The notes under the pieces: model-generated
The model's input: the letters and a program-made list of their open reading frames with translations, nothing else
What the model was told of the DNA's origin: nothing
The model's database searches: none
In this document: one piece after another, positions 41,132 to 42,555 of the stretch
Layout: every line of letters starts with the position of its first letter
Position numbering within the stretch: the stretch's first letter is position 1
Origin: Kiritimatiellia bacterium
Lineage (GTDB): Bacteria; Verrucomicrobiota; Kiritimatiellia; RFP12; UBA1067
Assembly: GCA_016296065.1 (NCBI GenBank)
Contig: JAEDKA010000033.1
Span: 1 to 42,555, forward strand
Length of the DNA: 42,555 nt
Reading direction: 5' to 3'
Translations under genes and position numbers: made by a program

Positions 41132-41866
41132 TTATTCGTAGGTCACGTAAGCCGGGACGTTGAGGTAGCCGTTACGCGCATACTTCTTGGAAGCGGACGC
41201 GTTGTACTTGGCCGACCAGGTTCCGTAGTAGACCGTGTCAGCGTCAACGAGCGTCGTGAGGTCGGTGCAGAGCCAAACCTGGGACGGATCGCAGATCACG
41301 TTCTTCTTGGTCGTGAGGTCGTAGGACGCAGCAGCCGTGCCAGCGAAGTTGCCGGAGAAGGACGTGTAGAAGCCCTTCGCGACGCTGAACTTGCCAAGAG
41401 CGGCAAAGATCACCTCGGTGAGAGCCTGCTGACGGACGGTGTCATACTGGAACGTGCCCGTGAGCTTGAACGCGAACTCAGCGTCAGCCTGCTTCTTGCC
41501 GATGACCTGGAGGAGAATCTTCTCCATCGCGGCATCATTGAGCTGAGCCTTGCGCTTGGAGTCCCAAACGACGATCGAGCCAGTGCCGATGGTCTCGCAC
41601 GTAGCCGTGCAGTCATAGATCCAGCCAGCGAGAGCGGTCGTGTCGGGAACGCGGATGACCGTGCTCTGAGTCTGAGGATCAGGAGCGCAGACGGAGCCAG
41701 CATCCCAGGAGGTCGTGCCAGAGAGACCCTTCGTCGTCTTGACGTTCGCCTTGAACGAGTAGACGAGCGTGGGCTCGGTAACAACAGGATCATCCGGAGC
41801 GCAGGTGTTGTCCGCGAACGCGGTGATCGAAGCAACGGCGAGAGCCGCAATCATGAGCTTCTTCAT
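41132..41866 (-). CDS. Small secreted protein, probably abundant
   Basis: A 244-aa exported protein with a textbook signal peptide (MKKLMIAALAVASITAFADN) and an A-rich ribosome binding site, AAGGAAAAAAG. The mature protein has several cysteines in pairs (CAPDDP, CAPDPQ, CTATC, CDPSQVWLC), is rich in T, A and aromatic residues and ends GYLNVPAYVTYE, suggesting a beta-rich disulfide-bonded surface protein. No known domain is recognised. A strong promoter, a leader of about 215 nt and its own terminator suggest high or tightly controlled expression. Confidence 0.78.
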   Translation of the reverse strand: MKKLMIAALAVASITAFADNTCAPDDPVVTEPTLVYSFKANVKTTKGLSGTTSWDAGSVCAPDPQTQSTVIRVPDTTALAGWIYDCTATCETIGTGSIVVWDSKRKAQLNDAAMEKILLQVIGKKQADAEFAFKLTGTFQYDTVRQQALTEVIFAALGKFSVAKGFYTSFSGNFAGTAAASYDLTTKKNVICDPSQVWLCTDLTTLVDADTVYYGTWSAKYNASASKKYARNGYLNVPAYVTYE

Positions 41867-42084
41867 TTTCTTTTTTCCTTTTTTTGGACTCGGGCTTGTT
41901 GGACCCTTGTCCGGTACCTTCCGCTTTCCAGAACTCTTGCGGTCACCCGACCGCCTTCGTCCAAGTCCACTTCAGGTGGTTAACTTGTTGTCCTCTTGCT
42001 CGGTTGAGTCAACTTTCGTTGTGCCCAAGTCTGTTAACCAAGGCCCGGACACCTCGTCCGAATCCTCTTCCTTGCTCAAGAACG
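41867..42084 (-). promoter_or_regulatory. Long 5' leader of the small secreted protein gene
   Basis: About 215 nt separate the expected transcript start from the ATG. Near the ATG, GCCCGAGTCCAAA (41883-41895, minus strand) matches 12 of 13 bases of GCCCGAGTCGAAA in the S10 leader (11848-11860). No recognised riboswitch is seen. Confidence 0.45.
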
Positions 42085-42089
42085 CCAAT

Positions 42090-42119
42090 ATTGTACCATA
42101 ATTTGCGTTCAGAGCGCAA
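42090..42119 (-). promoter_or_regulatory. Promoter of the small secreted protein gene
   Basis: On the minus strand TTGCGC (42114-42119) and TACAAT (42090-42095) are 18 bp apart. The -35 box is in CCCCCTTGCGC-like context (CCCCTTGCGC), as at the S10 promoter. Just upstream lies an inverted repeat GGGTAT-AAA-ATACCC (42145-42159), a candidate operator. Confidence 0.8.
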
Positions 42120-42262
42120 GGGGGTGCGGGGGAAAAATATACAAGGGTATAAAATACCCCTTAAACTGCGTCAGACCCTTGAATTTATTAGGTCCTCTGC
42201 ATATGTATATGCACGCGCCCTCACCCGATGACAAAAAAATTTTAATTTTTTTTCATTGTTTT

Positions 42263-42484
42263 GGCTCTTCGGAGTTTCTAGTGGAAGAATATGAGTAAAA
42301 CTCCGATGGTTAGGGTTCTCGCTACCGCTTCACTGCTCCGCACTTTTCAACCACACCCAGGAGACGCTCTTTGCTGTGATTATAGCGGCCTTCGGCCGTT
42401 TTATGCGGCACAGCCGCATCCAAAAACACTTCAACCGACACATGTATAGCCGTTGTATGGTGCGAAGCGGCGAAGCGGTAGCGA
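42263..42484. repeat. Dispersed palindromic element, copy 3 (right end truncated)
   Basis: It begins GGCTCTTCGGAG like copy 1, shares the two inner hairpins (CGGCC-TTC-GGCCG and ATGCGGC-ACA-GCCGCAT), and matches copy 2 exactly from the second hairpin to GAAGCGGTAGCG. There it breaks off into a TATAATG, so the right outer arm is missing. Confidence 0.85.
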
Positions 42485-42555
42485 GGTATAATGTAGAACC
42501 AACGCTTTTCAAACTGGGAAAAGGCTTCGTTCTTTGACAACTGGCTACTGACGGG
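42485..42555 (+). promoter_or_regulatory. Possible promoter and leader of an off-window gene
   Basis: TATAAT at 42487-42492 directly follows the truncated element. About 45 nt later comes GTTCTTTGACAACTGG, a string that looks like boxA-type leader sequence seen before rRNA operons. No good -35 is visible, and the downstream gene is outside the window. Confidence 0.3.

Noticed and set aside
42322..42540. Minus-strand 72-codon open frame over repeat copy 3
   Set aside because: It is made almost wholly of the dispersed element, which carries no conserved ORF in its other copies.

Overview
The window looks like a chromosomal segment of an uncultured, GC-rich member of the PVC superphylum. Kiritimatiellota or a close Verrucomicrobiota relative is my best guess. 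I infer this from the mix of very large secreted glycosidase-like and Calx-beta proteins, a PPDK, and an S10-spc ribosomal operon that lacks rpmC, rpmD and secY; no 16S gene is present to confirm it. Almost all genes lie on the minus strand.

Layout. (1) 3-2978, plus strand: the 3' part of a large cysteine-rich secreted-type protein and a small signal-peptide protein, facing the ribosomal operon across a shared bidirectional terminator. (2) 3164-12160, minus strand: 19 ribosomal protein genes from rpsJ to rplO, driven by one clear sigma70-type promoter with a leader of about 300 nt, preceded by a 23-bp palindromic tandem repeat. (3) 12330-15728, minus: a secreted GH2 beta-galactosidase-type enzyme, a NIF3/DUF34 protein and YbeY. 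(4) 15771-25124, minus: a three-gene operon with a secreted beta-helix protein and two giant paralogous glycosidase-like proteins, probably for polysaccharide or glycan degradation. (5) 25125-28493: a low-density accessory patch with one intact PIN toxin-antitoxin pair, an antitoxin whose PIN toxin is cut short by a dispersed repeat, a frameshifted polyvalent-type kinase and a truncated VapC. (6) 28547-31189, minus: pyruvate phosphate dikinase. (7) 31347-41010, minus: an operon with a SurA/PpiC-like lipoprotein and two giant secreted Calx-beta proteins, one of which carries two thioredoxin-like domains. (8) 41132-42125, minus: a small secreted protein with a strong promoter and long leader, then a third copy of the dispersed repeat and the start of something beyond the right edge.

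The most unusual signals are: a dispersed, largely palindromic element of about 290 bp present in three copies (25244-25534, 26405-26661, 42263-42484), with long imperfect terminal inverted repeats and compensatory base changes in an internal hairpin; an L22 protein with an extra N-terminal domain of about 48 residues; two giant glycosidase-like paralogues in which a jelly-roll appears to be inserted between the two halves of the catalytic barrel; and an operon joining a putative foldase lipoprotein to giant disulfide/Calx-beta surface proteins.
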